This document shows positions 34,821-45,240 of a DNA stretch of 64,000 nucleotides, piece after piece. Below the pieces are notes generated by a model. That model worked only from the letters and a program-made list of their open reading frames with translations, was not told where the DNA came from and searched no databases. The position numbers and the translations under genes are program-made. Every line of letters begins with the position of its first letter. The first letter of the stretch is position 1. The stretch comes from Phanerochaete sordida (Eukaryota; Basidiomycota; Agaricomycetes; Polyporales; Phanerochaetaceae), in contig BPQB01000020.1 in NCBI GenBank assembly GCA_019973155.2, positions 124,001 to 188,000 on the forward strand. Reading direction: 5' to 3'.

Positions 34821-36348
34821 CTATGACGGTGGCGCAAAACTGACCATTGGCAGATGTCGAAAATTTGTTACCGGGGGCGAACGCTTCGGCTGCGTTCTTC
34901 TTGTATAATTGTCTTGTTTCCTTCGGAATCGAGGCGATTGTACACGACGACTCGCAGTCGCCCTGGTTCGAGTTATCGACGATGTTGTTGAAGCCACAAT
35001 TGTCACTGCGGCCCCCGTTACCGATGCGGGGACCACTACCGGCCAACCACTGCTGTTCGCTCGGGCCGTTCTTCATCGCGCTTCCAGCAGCGTCAGGCGA
35101 CCCGCAGACGTCTTCGGGCGAGGGGGACATGGTGGTCGACGATGTTGAAGTTGAAGCAGCGGTAGGCGCCGCCGCACGCCTTTTAGACCAGCTGACTATT
35201 ATGGACAGACCCTTGTATTCGCCGCCCGCTGATGCCGCTCTGATATTTACGTTCTCTATCGAACACCGTGCGCTTCGACATTGTCACGGGGCATCCCCAG
35301 GCTGCTGATAAGCGGCGGAGGGGTGGCATCGCTTGTGCGAAGGTCGTGGGCGGGTTCGCCGAGGTCAGTACCACTGGCGTCGTTCTGCTCGCACGCCTCC
35401 GTAGGCGCGTGTGCGTGCAATAAACAAACCATGCAGACGTAGCTCTGTACTGGTGTCTGACCAGCATCTCCTTGCTCATCCAATTTTTCTCATCCGTGCT
35501 CGCACCTGCAGCGCGCTCCAGCTGCCGCCCGCCACTCGCACTCACGCGGACCCGCAAGCGCCGGCGAACGCCAGCTCGCACACGACTCGCAGATCTCAGA
35601 AGCGTTTGCCCAGGCGTCGCGGCCGCACCATGCCAGACCACTGTCAGACCTGCGGAAGATCAGGGCACCGCTCGCACGGAGAGCAGAGACAGGCACGGCG
35701 GGCGTCGCCGCGCGATTGGCAGGGTTCGAACCCCGCGACTGCAGCTATCGGCGATGTGGCGCTCTGCGCTCTGTCCATGCACAGAGGGTGCTCTGCATGC
35801 AACAGAGCCGGCCTGTTCGTTCCACCTGCGTGCGTCCACTATCTCCCGACAAAATCGACGCCCACGTTTGTCGTCCAGCTGCACGATCCTCAAACTTCCG
35901 CGCCTCCCACCGGCGTCGCGCGCGCCCGACACAGCCGCGCCCTACGTCACCGCGCCGTCACGCCCTGCGTGCGCCCGTCCGGCGCGTCAGGTGGCGTCGC
36001 CCGCACGCACGCCGGCCTGTGCCTGAAACGGGCGGAGGCCCTCGGGCGACGCGTGTGGCGTTTCAAGGGCTGGTCTTCCGATCGTGCTGCCGCGCCGTGC
36101 CAGGGCGCGCCAGGGCTGCTTACGAACTTGAAGTGTCGGATGCGTCGCGGATTTAGCTCGTCGTCGGTGCCGGGGCGCGGCGGCGCGCGTGATGGTTCTC
36201 GAGGCTGCGGTATCCCCAGGCGACGCGGGAATGCACACAATTGTTTCGCCAATTATGATTGCGACGGCAAGCGGGGACGTGTTCTGCGCGTGGTTCTGTG
36301 CTGCTATTATATACAGGCCCGGCATTGGTGGCCACGGAGCATCGCCGC
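34821..36348. other. 1.5-kb region without a confirmed gene
   Basis: A minus-strand frame of about 97 codons (35130 down to about 34840; starts MSPSPEDVCGSPDAAG and has several Cys) could be part of an upstream exon, but I cannot join it to anything. The right part contains GGGTTCGAACCC, which resembles a tRNA B-box yet gives no cloverleaf. Other long frames here look like GC-driven noise. Confidence 0.4.
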
Positions 36349-36949
36349 TTAATTGCCCTTCTCGAAGGCCTTCGCGCTGTTGATGAGCCTCGGCTGGTGA
36401 CAGGCGACAGAAGAGAACGCGCACCTCGCGTGCCGCGTTCAGCTGGCCCTTCGACGCCAGGTATGCCGCGCCAGAATCGGACCAAACCTTGTAGTTCACG
36501 ACCTTGGCATCCTCGTCAAAGTCGAGGTGGTACGCGAACTGCTCGTGCCACCAGTTGCCCCTGCCGACGCCCTCGGTCCAGGTGAACTTTGCGCGCCCGC
36601 GGCAGGACACCTTGCGCGCCTCGGTGTCGACGATCCAGCTGTCTGCGGGCGGGGCGGGCTTAGCGCGGCGGCGCAAACGGCGTGCACGCGCGGGCTCACC
36701 GAAGGCCATGTCTTCGTAGTCGAGGTGCGTCTGGAGGAGCCCGACGTACGCTTCGACGGAGCCGGGGCCGTGCCGTCCGACGAAGGTGCGCCCGAGGAAC
36801 GGCGCGAGGAACGGCTCGCCGTACTCGTGCGCGGAGATCGTGTGCGTCGTCGAGAAGAGCGCGAGCAGCTCGGGCAGCGGGCGTTTGCTCGCGAAGCCGT
36901 CGCAGAGGGCCTGCGCGGCGGCGAGGAGGTCTGAGCGCGAGAGCGACAT
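36349..36949 (-). CDS. SnoaL-like / NTF2-fold protein
   Basis: Small alpha+beta protein of the SnoaL-like (NTF2) fold, about 162 aa. The start MSLSRSDLLAAAQALCDGFA (ATG 36949) is preferred over an upstream in-frame start because homologous proteins that I know begin near here. It continues LLALFSTTHTISAHEYGEPF, LGRTFVGRHGPGSVEAYV and DYEDMAF. An intron (about 36704-36648, GTGAGC donor) then joins DSWIVDTEARKVSCRGRAKF. WWHEQFAYHLDFDEDAKVVN and DSGAAYLASKGQLNAARE follow. A short last intron leads to the end PRLINSAKAFEKGN (stop 36349). Such proteins can be enzymes or binding proteins; the ligand is unknown. Confidence 0.82.
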
Positions 36950-37281
36950 GGGTGCACGGTGTGCTTGAAGATGTGCGCGCAGTGCGGCCGCGTCACGCCA
37001 GTCGGCGGGGCGCACTCGCAGCGCACCCCCCGCGGGCGGCGATGACGGAATGAGTGCCCGCCAGGAGTTGCCTTTCCTGGGGATGTCCGGGGCAAATCCT
37101 TTCTGTGATGGGGGTCACGTGCTGGGACACGAGGCGGGGCTGGCTGCGCAAGTACGGGCAGCTGGGAGGCGCAGTGCGCTACGCCGGAGCCCCGACGATC
37201 CCCTCCTGGGCCATCAATTCATTTTGGAGCGACCTTTACCCTCGACGTCCTATATACACCGCTCCTCCCCGTCCCTCCCTC
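36950..37281. other. Divergent promoter region up to the hAT insertion
   Basis: Upstream DNA shared by the SnoaL-like gene (minus) and the tail-anchored protein gene (plus, beyond the hAT element). A TATATA motif sits at 37251-37256, and CT-rich DNA follows. Confidence 0.45.
37251..37256 (+). promoter_or_regulatory. TATA box cut off from its gene by the hAT element
   Basis: CCTATATACACC is followed by a CT-rich stretch that resumes after the element at 39135. Without the insertion this TATA would sit about 150 bp before the start codon at 39246. Use as that gene's promoter is inference. Confidence 0.45.
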
Positions 37282-39134
37282 CCCACGACTAGTGTTGCCG
37301 CAAGGTCGAGGGACCTTGAGCATAAGGCAAGGTAAGGTCGCCTTCAGCTGATTTGTCAGCACCTTATCCAACCTCGAGGTCCCTCAAGGTAACCTTCAGG
37401 GACCTTGAATCAAAATTGGGCGCTTCTCACGGTTACAGGCGCGGAAGCGCGAGCCTGCCTGCTTCCCACTACCTTCCACCTTGTGTCGTACCTCCCTACA
37501 CTTCGCGTCCTCCCTCTCCGCCCGTATACCCACTTGTACAGCTCTAATACGTGTAAATATCCTCTCATACCAAATCATAATAGCTTTCCCAGCCAAATCA
37601 CGCAATTTCACCGGAAACCAGCTAGTTGCGCGCGACGCCGTCCGAGCTTGGACTGCTCCTTCTCTCGCATGACGAGAACACGCTTCACGCGGTACGTCGA
37701 AGTTATACCGAGATGCTTGAGCCCGCGTAAGCCGGCGCAGGGAGCGAAAGCAGAAGGACAATACACGGGGAGAGCAGGCGAGTACAAGGTGAGCTACAAT
37801 GTCTACATTCCACTGCCCTCGATGCGGAGCATCACCCTGCGCCTGTGAAGAGCAAGATACCGGCATAGAGGACGCGTATCTTCTGGCTCAGCACTCGTAT
37901 CCTTAGGCACCTCTCAGGGAGCTCGCACGGTCGGTCGCCCACGGCAGATCAGCTGTACATGGTACCAGGCACGCCTATGACCGCAAATCGCGAGATATGG
38001 TACCACAGGTAAGTATTCAACCCTTTCATCGCAACATTAGAATCTAATGTGTGGCCTGTAGCGATTTACCCGGCCCTAGCAGCATCTCACTGGCAGCTCA
38101 CGACGAAGTCCCCAGACTACCACATGTGCTGCCCGCCCACCCAGGATCTGGTGGCGGCGCTGCTACCACAGACGAGTCAAATAAGCGCGCTGGTCCTTCG
38201 CGAGGAGCAGACCATGACAGGGGGGTCGCTGCGGGCTTACGGCAGAAGCGGCGTCGCGTGAACAAGGAGAATGACCCGACCCGCAGTGAAGCTGTAGGGC
38301 TGACAGGCATCGGGCCCGCCACCACACTTGTGCCCGGGACATGCACCGCTATCCATCCCGCCCTCGTGCCCCCTACTGCTGGCTACCCTGGTACGTCTAG
38401 TGCAACCGCTCCCCTGAAGGTCTTCGGGTCTGTAGTGCGGGGCACACTGAACGACCGCGGTCCCTCGCGCGCAGTATACACATATGTTTGGGCGTCGATA
38501 TATCCGGTACTCTCGAGGGATCGTCCTGCTTCCGCACTCGATCAGCACTGAGCAAGCGTCGCAGACCGAGCAGCGCTTCCCTACCATTGTCGCGGTCGCC
38601 ATAGACGTCCTGCCCGTCCAGTCATCTTCTGTGCCGTGATCTCGTCTTCGAAGCGAACGGATACGCCCGAACGACACGGGAAAATATCTCCACTCAAGAT
38701 AGAGCTCGCACAGTTCCTGAAGCACAGCTATAACTGCCAACCACTGGACTTCGGAAAGGATCCCGCCTGACAATAGCGCGCCGCCGCCGCCTCTGCCTCT
38801 AGATATGCACTCTGTCCTCACGGGCAGCTCATCTGACGGCGACTTGGCCTCACGTATGGCCGGTGCGCTTGTTGCAGAATAGCAGGCGTCTGGCTCCGAC
38901 TCCGAGTTCGAATTGTATCAATGCGTCGTTCATCTACAATATATGCCTTCCGTCGCACACCTACTGTCTGCGAGCGTCCACCGTACCTACCATTTTAGGA
39001 CATTAGTCAGCCTTACCTTGAGCGACATAAGGCGACCTTATGTCTCACCTTGAGGACCTCGAGGCTACTCAAGGCCAGAAACTCCGACCCCTCGAGGCCC
39101 CTCGACCTCGCCTTGCGGCAACACTACCCACGAC
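37282..39134. mobile_element. Non-autonomous hAT element, 1,837 bp, with 8-bp target site duplication
   Basis: The element spans 37290-39126. It starts TAGTGTTGCCGCAAGG and ends with the exact reverse complement CCTTGCGGCAACACTA. Perfect direct repeats CCCACGAC flank it at 37282-37289 and 39127-39134. Sub-terminal regions on both sides are dense in CAAGG/CCTTG and GACCTCGAGG-type words in both orientations. Internal frames (for example 38051-38551, with a basic RQKRRRVNKEND stretch) do not resemble a hAT transposase, so the element is non-autonomous or decayed. The unbroken target duplication and exact termini suggest a fairly recent insertion. Confidence 0.92.
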
Positions 39135-39245
39135 TGTCCTCCCTCCTCTCACCACCCACACTCCTTATCCCTTTCAAAAGACCGCGTCGCCGTCGCCCTC
39201 CCCGCCCTTCGCCTCTCACACGTCCTGTTGTCCGTTACAGAACCC

Positions 39246-40619
39246 ATGGACTACCTCACGGTTCCAACTGACAAGAGGGCGACCACCCCGACCGGGAGCA
39301 TAGAGTCGTCCGAGACCATCTCGAGCCTCCCCAACACAAGGTGCGTCGCGCTTGCGCTGTCCCCGAAGCCGTCTCTGACCGCGCTCGCGTCCTCCAGCGG
39401 CCTGGACGCTGCTCTCGCTGCGGCCAGTCAGCGGGCCCTCAGTTATGAAATGCAAATCAAAGATCTGGAGGTCGGTTTCCCCGCGCGTGCCCTCCCGCCT
39501 CTTGTTCTCACCGCGCCGTCCACAGGGCAAGCTCGCGGAGGACCTCAGCAACTCGCGCGCGATCGACAACCTGCTCCGCGAGGTCGTGCAGGGGCTCCAG
39601 GTGCGCCGCCCCCCTCCCCGCAAGACGCCCATATCGCCCATATTGACTGTTGGTGCTGCCACCTAGCAAACGCAGAAGCGCTCGGCGAACGCACTCACGG
39701 GCACCGTGCCGTACATCGAGCGCACGCTGCGCGACGACCTCGAGACGCTGCACGAGCTCGGCAGCGCGCTGCCCGAGATCGGCCTGCAGGTGCAGCACAT
39801 CCGGCAGGTGTACGACCGCGGACGCGACAAGGTGCGTGCTGCAATCACATGCGCGCCCCCGCAGAGATGAACAGGAAGCCTCAGGCGCAGGAGCTCGTCG
39901 AGAGCCTCGAGTGGCTCAACACCCCAATACCGCTCCGCCTGCGCACCATCATCTTCACGCACAATGCACCCGTCAGCGTGCGGTGGAAACTTCTCATCGT
40001 GAGTGTTTTTTTCGGTTCAGGGTCCTCCACGCGGACGCCCTCGGCGACTTGATATCAGGCCGTCCTGGCGGCTCGGTCAGGACCCTCGGTCATGCGCTCT
40101 GAGCTGGCCGCAGTGCTGCGCTTCTGACAGAGCGTGATGTCCTTTGCGACATTGGCATCTCGTCCACCGAATGGAACAGCACGAATGTGCAGATGGCGGC
40201 CAGCTTCGGAGGTGCTTGCAGGGATCCTCGACGGCTCCCTGTGTTCCATCTGCGCCTCGGAGGGCATTGTGCGGCCTGCGTCTGGGTGCTTGGTCTCTGG
40301 TGCCAGGGACATCAGGCCAAGCTGCTTCGCCAGCGAACCCTGCAGCGCGCTTTACGACGCAGGTGCGTCAGCGTTGCGCAAAGCGCCATGGCTGTCAAAC
40401 CGTTTGGCATTTTGTCAGCCTGGGTGCGCAGTCACCGCTGTTTCCCACCGCTGCCCGCTTCTGCGATCATCTTCTGCGTGTGCTGACGTCTTGCGCCTGC
40501 AGCGCTCGCTCTTCGCCCTCGCGTTCCTCATGTGCATGTGGGTCGCGTACATCACGCTGCGCGGCGCGGTGCGCGCGCACCGGCAGCGCCTCGTCTGGGG
40601 CGAGCGGCTCATGAGCTGA
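39246..40619 (+). CDS. Coiled-coil protein with C-terminal membrane anchor
   Basis: The start is MDYLTVPTDKRATTPTGSIE, just after a CAG at 39238-39240. Spliced exons give SGLDAALAAASQRALSYEMQ, a coiled coil GKLAEDLSNSRAIDNLLREV, QTQKRSANALTGTVPYIERT, LRDDLETLHELGSALPEIGL and QHIRQVYDRGRDK. After a short intron comes AQELVESLEWLNTPIPLRLR, then FTHNAPVSVRWKLLI. The last exon codes the anchor SLFALAFLMCMWVAYITLRG and a short basic tail ending LVWGERLMS. The protein is about 210 aa, facing the cytosol with a tail anchor by prediction. The last intron (about 40000-40500) is far longer than the others. The layout recalls SNARE-like or organelle-contact proteins, but I do not recognise the family. 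Confidence 0.72.
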
Positions 40620-42366
40620 CGCGCCTGTGGAAACTCGGATTTTCTTGTTCCAGCATTCACCCCACCGCCACCTTCTCTTGTTCACTGTGGATCCCGGCCT
40701 GCGTTCTCCCACATACACATCGCCAGTTACCCTGCCCACGTGCGGCATTATATCCCCCTTGTTCTTCCCCTTGCTTCTGCACCGCCCGTTACCCTGCTCG
40801 CTGCTCTCACGACCCCTCACGGCCCCCATCTCGGCGTCCTCGCGGACAATCACGGCATGCTTGTAACATTATTGTTGTAATATAATGCGTAGACGGTCTC
40901 CCTGGATGCAGAGTGTTCGATCCATGAGACAGCGAGGCTCACACGCACCGCTCTGCGAGGGCGAGGGCGCCGTCGCCGTCTGCCTGCCCTTGCATGCCCT
41001 TGCATCTGATGTCATAGGCGGGCGAGCACTTACGGGCTCCCGGAAGTCCCACTGAAATCCCTGGCTCTTCGGGCCCGAGCAGCGAGGACGCACGGCGGTC
41101 CTCCTGGTCCCCGTGTGCCGTGCCTGAGATGGATCTGCCGCCGCCAAGGGCGAGCGAAGCGAGCATGCTGCTCACACACAGCAAGGCATCCGCTGGCCGT
41201 GTCTTGCCTGTCCCACAAGCTAGAGCGAGCCAGAGCGTGCGTCTGGCGGGATGCCCGTGCCGCAGCGGCTCCGACCAGAAACGACACTCGTATTTCTGAT
41301 CCCGCCGCACGCTCCTGTGTGCCCTTGGGATCTCAGTTCGCCATAATGAACTAATGAAGCCCCTGCGCGGCCCAGCGTGCGATCCCTCCGCTGCAGTCGC
41401 TGCGGGTGGGAGGTGCGGAGCGCCCGTGCCTGGCGGCGCGCGCGATCGGGCGGGCCGCCATCAGCGCTCGGGGCGCAGGCCCGGCCACGTTCTGCCACGT
41501 CCTCCCAGCGAGTCGCGCAGGCGCAGCAGCAGCGCAGGCGCCCCCGCCGCCTCTCACCTCTTTCTCCCCCCTCTCGACGCGCTGACGCACCCCCGGGGCG
41601 GCCGCGGCGCGCGTGCGTTTCAGCGCTGCGACGCTGGCCGCCCCGGAGGCATTTCTTGAGGTGTGCCGTGTGCGGCAGCCCTGCGTGCGGCCGGCGCGAG
41701 AGGGGCGGTCCGACGCTGCTCGGGCTGCGCCGTTTCTCGCGGTGCGCACGCGCGACTGCATCCGCGCGCGTGCACCCTCGATCCGGCGCAGGCGGATGCT
41801 GCGCGGCGCAGAGGCCGGTGCGCGCAGGCCAAGGTCGGTGGGTGTGGCGGCGGAGCGAGCAGCGGGCTGCCCGGGGCACGAGACGTCGCAGCGCAGGCAC
41901 CGCGGCAGGATAGGCTTTAGCTGCCCGCAATCTGCTGCATGCTGGCCGTGGCCCGGTAACTGAGACAGCGGCGACGACGCGCCAGGGCAGCCTGGCCGCC
42001 TGCGTGGCGGGGGCGTGCACCTGCGCGCGCGCTCGCCGCCTCGCGAGTGTATTGCAGGGGCGCCGGACGGGCAGCCCTCGCCGTGTGAGGACGGCCCCCG
42101 GCGAGGTCACGTGGTGCGTGGACCGGTCCAGCTGCCGCAGAGGCCCCGGCGACGTCTCGAGGGCCCGCGGATTGCCTCCGTCATCCTGCGGGCGGCTTCA
42201 GGGATGCGGCGCCCTCGCTCTGGCCTTCCCGGCCTCTTATAGCCCCAGCCCGCACGCACCACCCTGCCTCGTCTGGGACTCGCCACCCGCCCCGTACCCT
42301 ACGCTCCGCTAACTCACGCCCCCAGGCCCTGCACGCACCTAGACGACCCGCGACGCCCTAGACAGC
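40620..42366. other. GC-rich 1.7-kb intergenic region
   Basis: Very GC- and CpG-rich. Long Arg/Ala/Pro frames on both strands (for example 41220-42110 minus) come from base composition and lack protein-like content. CT-rich promoter-type DNA precedes 42367. No gene is supported. Confidence 0.45.
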
Positions 42367-43515
42367 ATGCTCTTCCGCGCCCTCCCGCTCCTGTTCGCGC
42401 TCCTCGCGCTCTGCGCCTTCACTGTTGAGGCCCGCCCGATGAAGGGCCGCGTCCTCAGCAGGCGCCTCACCGTCGAGGAGCGCAGCCTGACCAACGCCGA
42501 GCGCATGAAGCGCGGGCTCCCGCCGCGCGCGCCCGTCATCGGGCGCATGCTCCCCGGCCGCGAGCTGCTCTTCGACCCGACCCCGGCGTCGAAGGCCAAG
42601 CGCGGCTCGCCGTCGCCGTCGCCCACGCCCAAGTCGTGCGTAGATCCCCACAGCGCGCGCCGCGCGTGCTCACCGCGCGTCCCTGCAGGTTCTCCGGGCG
42701 CGTCCACATCAAGGCGACGAACGGCTCGCACGTCGGATTCCTGAACAACACGGACAGCGGCTTGTGAGTGCCCCGCGGGCATCGCCGCCCGCACGCTGAC
42801 GCCCGCCCCGCAGCCCGAACGTGGACTACGTCGGCACGCCGAGCACGGACATCGTCGTGAAGATCTCACCGAGCGGCAAGGGCCCGTTCGACCTGGTGGC
42901 CACGGTGGGTGATCAGCGCCCCACGCCGTGACGTCGCGCTGATGACCTTGTGTTGCAGAACGCGGCGTGGGCTGGCTCGCCGCTCCTCGGCGGGGGCACC
43001 AACGACACGCTGTCGTCCGACTCTGTGGTGTGAGTGCCGCGCGGTGCTCGCCATGTGTCGCTCCGGAGTTTAACGGGTCTTGGGAATCGTCTAGCATCGT
43101 TCCGCTCTCGAACACCACGCACAGTGAGCAGCGAAGCTTCTCCCTGATGCGATGGTGATATTGACGCCAGCCCCCATTGCAGCCGCGGCCGGCGCACCTC
43201 CGACCTCGAAGGGCGCGTCGGCGATCTGGTCCTTTGACTCGACGACGCTCGAGCTGACGCGTAAGCCGGCTGCGATCACCTGTGGCGCACGGGGATACTG
43301 ACCCGACGCGCCTCACAGCCAAGTGGACTAACCTCAACGGGTCCTCGCTCGTCCCCACGATCGGATGGCACAAGGAGAGCAACCTGCTGTTCTTCATCGG
43401 CAACGATTCCCTCATCGATGGCATCCAGAACGTCGCCGTGGTACGTGCCCACCCCCGTTTCCCGCGCTGGCAGCGAAGCCTGACGGTCGCACAGGATTTC
43501 TTCCTCGAGAAGTAA
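42367..43515 (+). CDS. Secreted protein, polypore-type family
   Basis: The signal peptide begins MLFRALPLLFALLALCAFTV and is cleaved near VEA-RP. A basic pro-like region carries TNAERMKRGLPPRAP, a motif seen in many secreted proteins of polypore fungi. After GSPSPSPTPK an intron with GTGCGT donor (about 42638-42689) joins FSGRVHIKATNGSHVGFLNN. Further exons read NVDYVGTPSTDIVVKISPSG, SPLLGGGTNDTLSSDSVV, a stretch that includes ASIVPLSNTTH, then AKWTNLNGSSLVPTIGWHKE and LLFFIGNDSLIDGIQNVAV. It ends DFFLEK (stop 43515). Several N-glycosylation sequons fit secretion. Function is unknown. Some small exons in 43000-43300 are approximate. Confidence 0.75.
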
Positions 43516-44118
43516 ACGCTGTTTCCCCCGCACGCGCGAAAACGACAGGTAGACGACCTCTATGAGAGCCACGCCCCGGACTCTTCTGATAACGGACCTC
43601 TATAACGACAAAACCTTACGTGTTGCCCTGAATCCGCTTTTAACGCTCCGGACTTTACGCTCATTGCGCGCGCGCTGACGTGCCTCCGGGCGCGTCTGGC
43701 GTGCGCGGCGAGAGCATGGACTTTTTACGACCCTCTGTGTTTCTGCATGTTTCTGTAGCCCGCCCCCCGAACTGTTGTCGCCCTGCCCGCGGTTCTGCTG
43801 GGCATCCGTCCTGTACAACCCGTCCTTTTTGTACATCCGGTGTTTGTGTGTACGATATTGTAATGCGTATTTTCCCGTTGGCCGCTGTGCTTCTCCGAGT
43901 CCCAGCCCGAGCGAGCCGCCTGGTGCCCCGGGTCCGGCCCTCCGGTGGCGGGGGGCATTACGTATGTCCTGGCGCGCGAACCGGCGGGGCATTTTCGCGC
44001 GCTCGCGCCGCGCGGTGCTCTCCTGCCTTTCTCTGCGTCCTCCGCTCCCCGCCAGCTGCCTCTCCGCCTCACCCAGCCCCCGGCACACTCCCGCGCGCGC
44101 ATTTCTCTCCTCTGCACC
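43516..44118. other. Intergenic, COQ3 promoter region
   Basis: Holds the 3' flank of the secreted protein gene and a CT-rich stretch before COQ3. No gene is seen. Confidence 0.45.
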
Positions 44119-45240
44119 ATGGCACTGCGCGCACCGCTGCGGTGTCTCCGGCACACACCTTATCTCGCGCGCCCGCTCTCCACCGCCGGCACGTCACACA
44201 CGGCGGACCTGCACGCGCAGGCGCAGGCGCGCTCGACGATCAACGACAGCGAGATCGCGCACTTCTCGCGCCTGTCTGCGCTCTGGTGGGACGAGCAGGG
44301 CGAGTTCCAGATGCTGCACCGCATGAACCCCGTGCGCATGCGCTTCGTGCGCGAGAAGCTCGTGAGTTGCTGCCTGGGCTGCGACGGGCGCCGGCACGTC
44401 TGCTCATGCATGTTAGGCAGAGATGGCCCTGGAGGACGACGGCGACGCGGACGTCACGCCGGCGGACGTGCTGCGCGGGAAGGACGTGCTCGACGTCGGG
44501 TGTGGGGGCGGGCTGCTCAGCGAGGTGCGTGCTCTGCCATTTGCAGCGTCGCGCTATCACGAGCCGCAACCTTCGTGCAGAGCCTCGCGCGGATGGGCGC
44601 AAATACGCTCGGGATCGATGCCTCGCCCTCAAATGTGTCCATCGCCTCGCTCCATGCATCAGCAGACCCCGCGCTCGCGGCAAGCACCCAAGGCAGGCGC
44701 AGGGGCGCGCTCGCGTACCAGCACACGTCCGTGGAGGACCTCCTCGCCGCGCGCGGGCCCGCGTCCTTCGACGCCGTGTGCTCGATGGAGGTCCTCGAGC
44801 ACGTCGACAACCCGCGCGCGTTCCTGGACAGCTGCGCGCAATTAGTCAAGGTGCGCCCAGCGCCGCCTCGCCGCTGCTTCCCTGCCTCTGACACACACGC
44901 ACAGCCCGGCGGGCACCTCTTCCTCTCGACGATCGCGCGCACGCCGCTCGCGTACCTCGTCACGATCGCCGCCGCCGAGCACGTCCTCCGCCGCGTCTCG
45001 CGCGGCACGCACACGTACGCCAAGTTCGTCGACCCCGCCGAGCTCGTCGACTTCTTCCGCGCGTACCGCCCGCACGGCCGCCCGTGGATCGCGTCCGCGG
45101 GCGCGCCCGCGCGCACGGAGGCGGAGACGCGCGGGATGGTGTACGTCCCGTGGGACGGCGAGTGGGTGCTCGCGCCGCGCGGCGCGGCGTGGGCGGAGGG
45201 CTGCAACTATCTGTTCTGGGTGCGCCGGCCGCGCGAGTAG
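44119..45240 (+). CDS. COQ3: Ubiquinone biosynthesis O-methyltransferase, mitochondrial
   Basis: SAM-dependent methyltransferase that carries out both O-methylation steps of coenzyme Q synthesis in the mitochondrial matrix. The start MALRAPLRCLRHTPYLARPL has presequence character. Next come NDSEIAHFSRLSALWWDEQG and FQMLHRMNPVRMRFVREKL, a COQ3 signature. A GTGAGT intron (about 44360-44414) joins AEMALEDDGDADV. SAM motif I is VLDVGCGGGLLSE; after a second intron it continues SLARMGANTLGIDASP. FDAVCSMEVLEHVDNP and, after a third intron, PGGHLFLSTIARTPLAYLVT follow, then KFVDPAELVDFFRAY; it ends NYLFWVRRPRE. All core motifs are intact. Length is about 310 aa, normal for fungi. Confidence 0.93.
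   Translation: MALRAPLRCLRHTPYLARPLSTAGTSHTADLHAQAQARSTINDSEIAHFSRLSALWWDEQGEFQMLHRMNPVRMRFVREKLVSCCLGCDGRRHVCSCMLGRDGPGGRRRRGRHAGGRAAREGRARRRVWGRAAQRGACSAICSVALSRAATFVQSLARMGANTLGIDASPSNVSIASLHASADPALAASTQGRRRGALAYQHTSVEDLLAARGPASFDAVCSMEVLEHVDNPRAFLDSCAQLVKVRPAPPRRCFPASDTHAQPGGHLFLSTIARTPLAYLVTIAAAEHVLRRVSRGTHTYAKFVDPAELVDFFRAYRPHGRPWIASAGAPARTEAETRGMVYVPWDGEWVLAPRGAAWAEGCNYLFWVRRPRE

Noticed and set aside
35715..35760. GGGTTCGAACCC, a tRNA B-box-like sequence
   Set aside because: Neither strand allows a proper T-stem, acceptor stem or anticodon arm; the match comes from a palindrome.
35411..36352. 313-codon open frame on the plus strand
   Set aside because: It overlaps the end of the SnoaL-like gene on the other strand and has the composition of an antisense shadow.
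38051..38551. 166-codon frame inside the second hAT element as a transposase
   Set aside because: No hAT dimerisation or catalytic motif is visible; only a basic stretch that does not decide anything.
41220..42110. 296-codon open frame on the minus strand
   Set aside because: Composition is Arg/Ala/Pro/Gly noise from very GC-rich DNA; several overlapping frames on both strands look the same.
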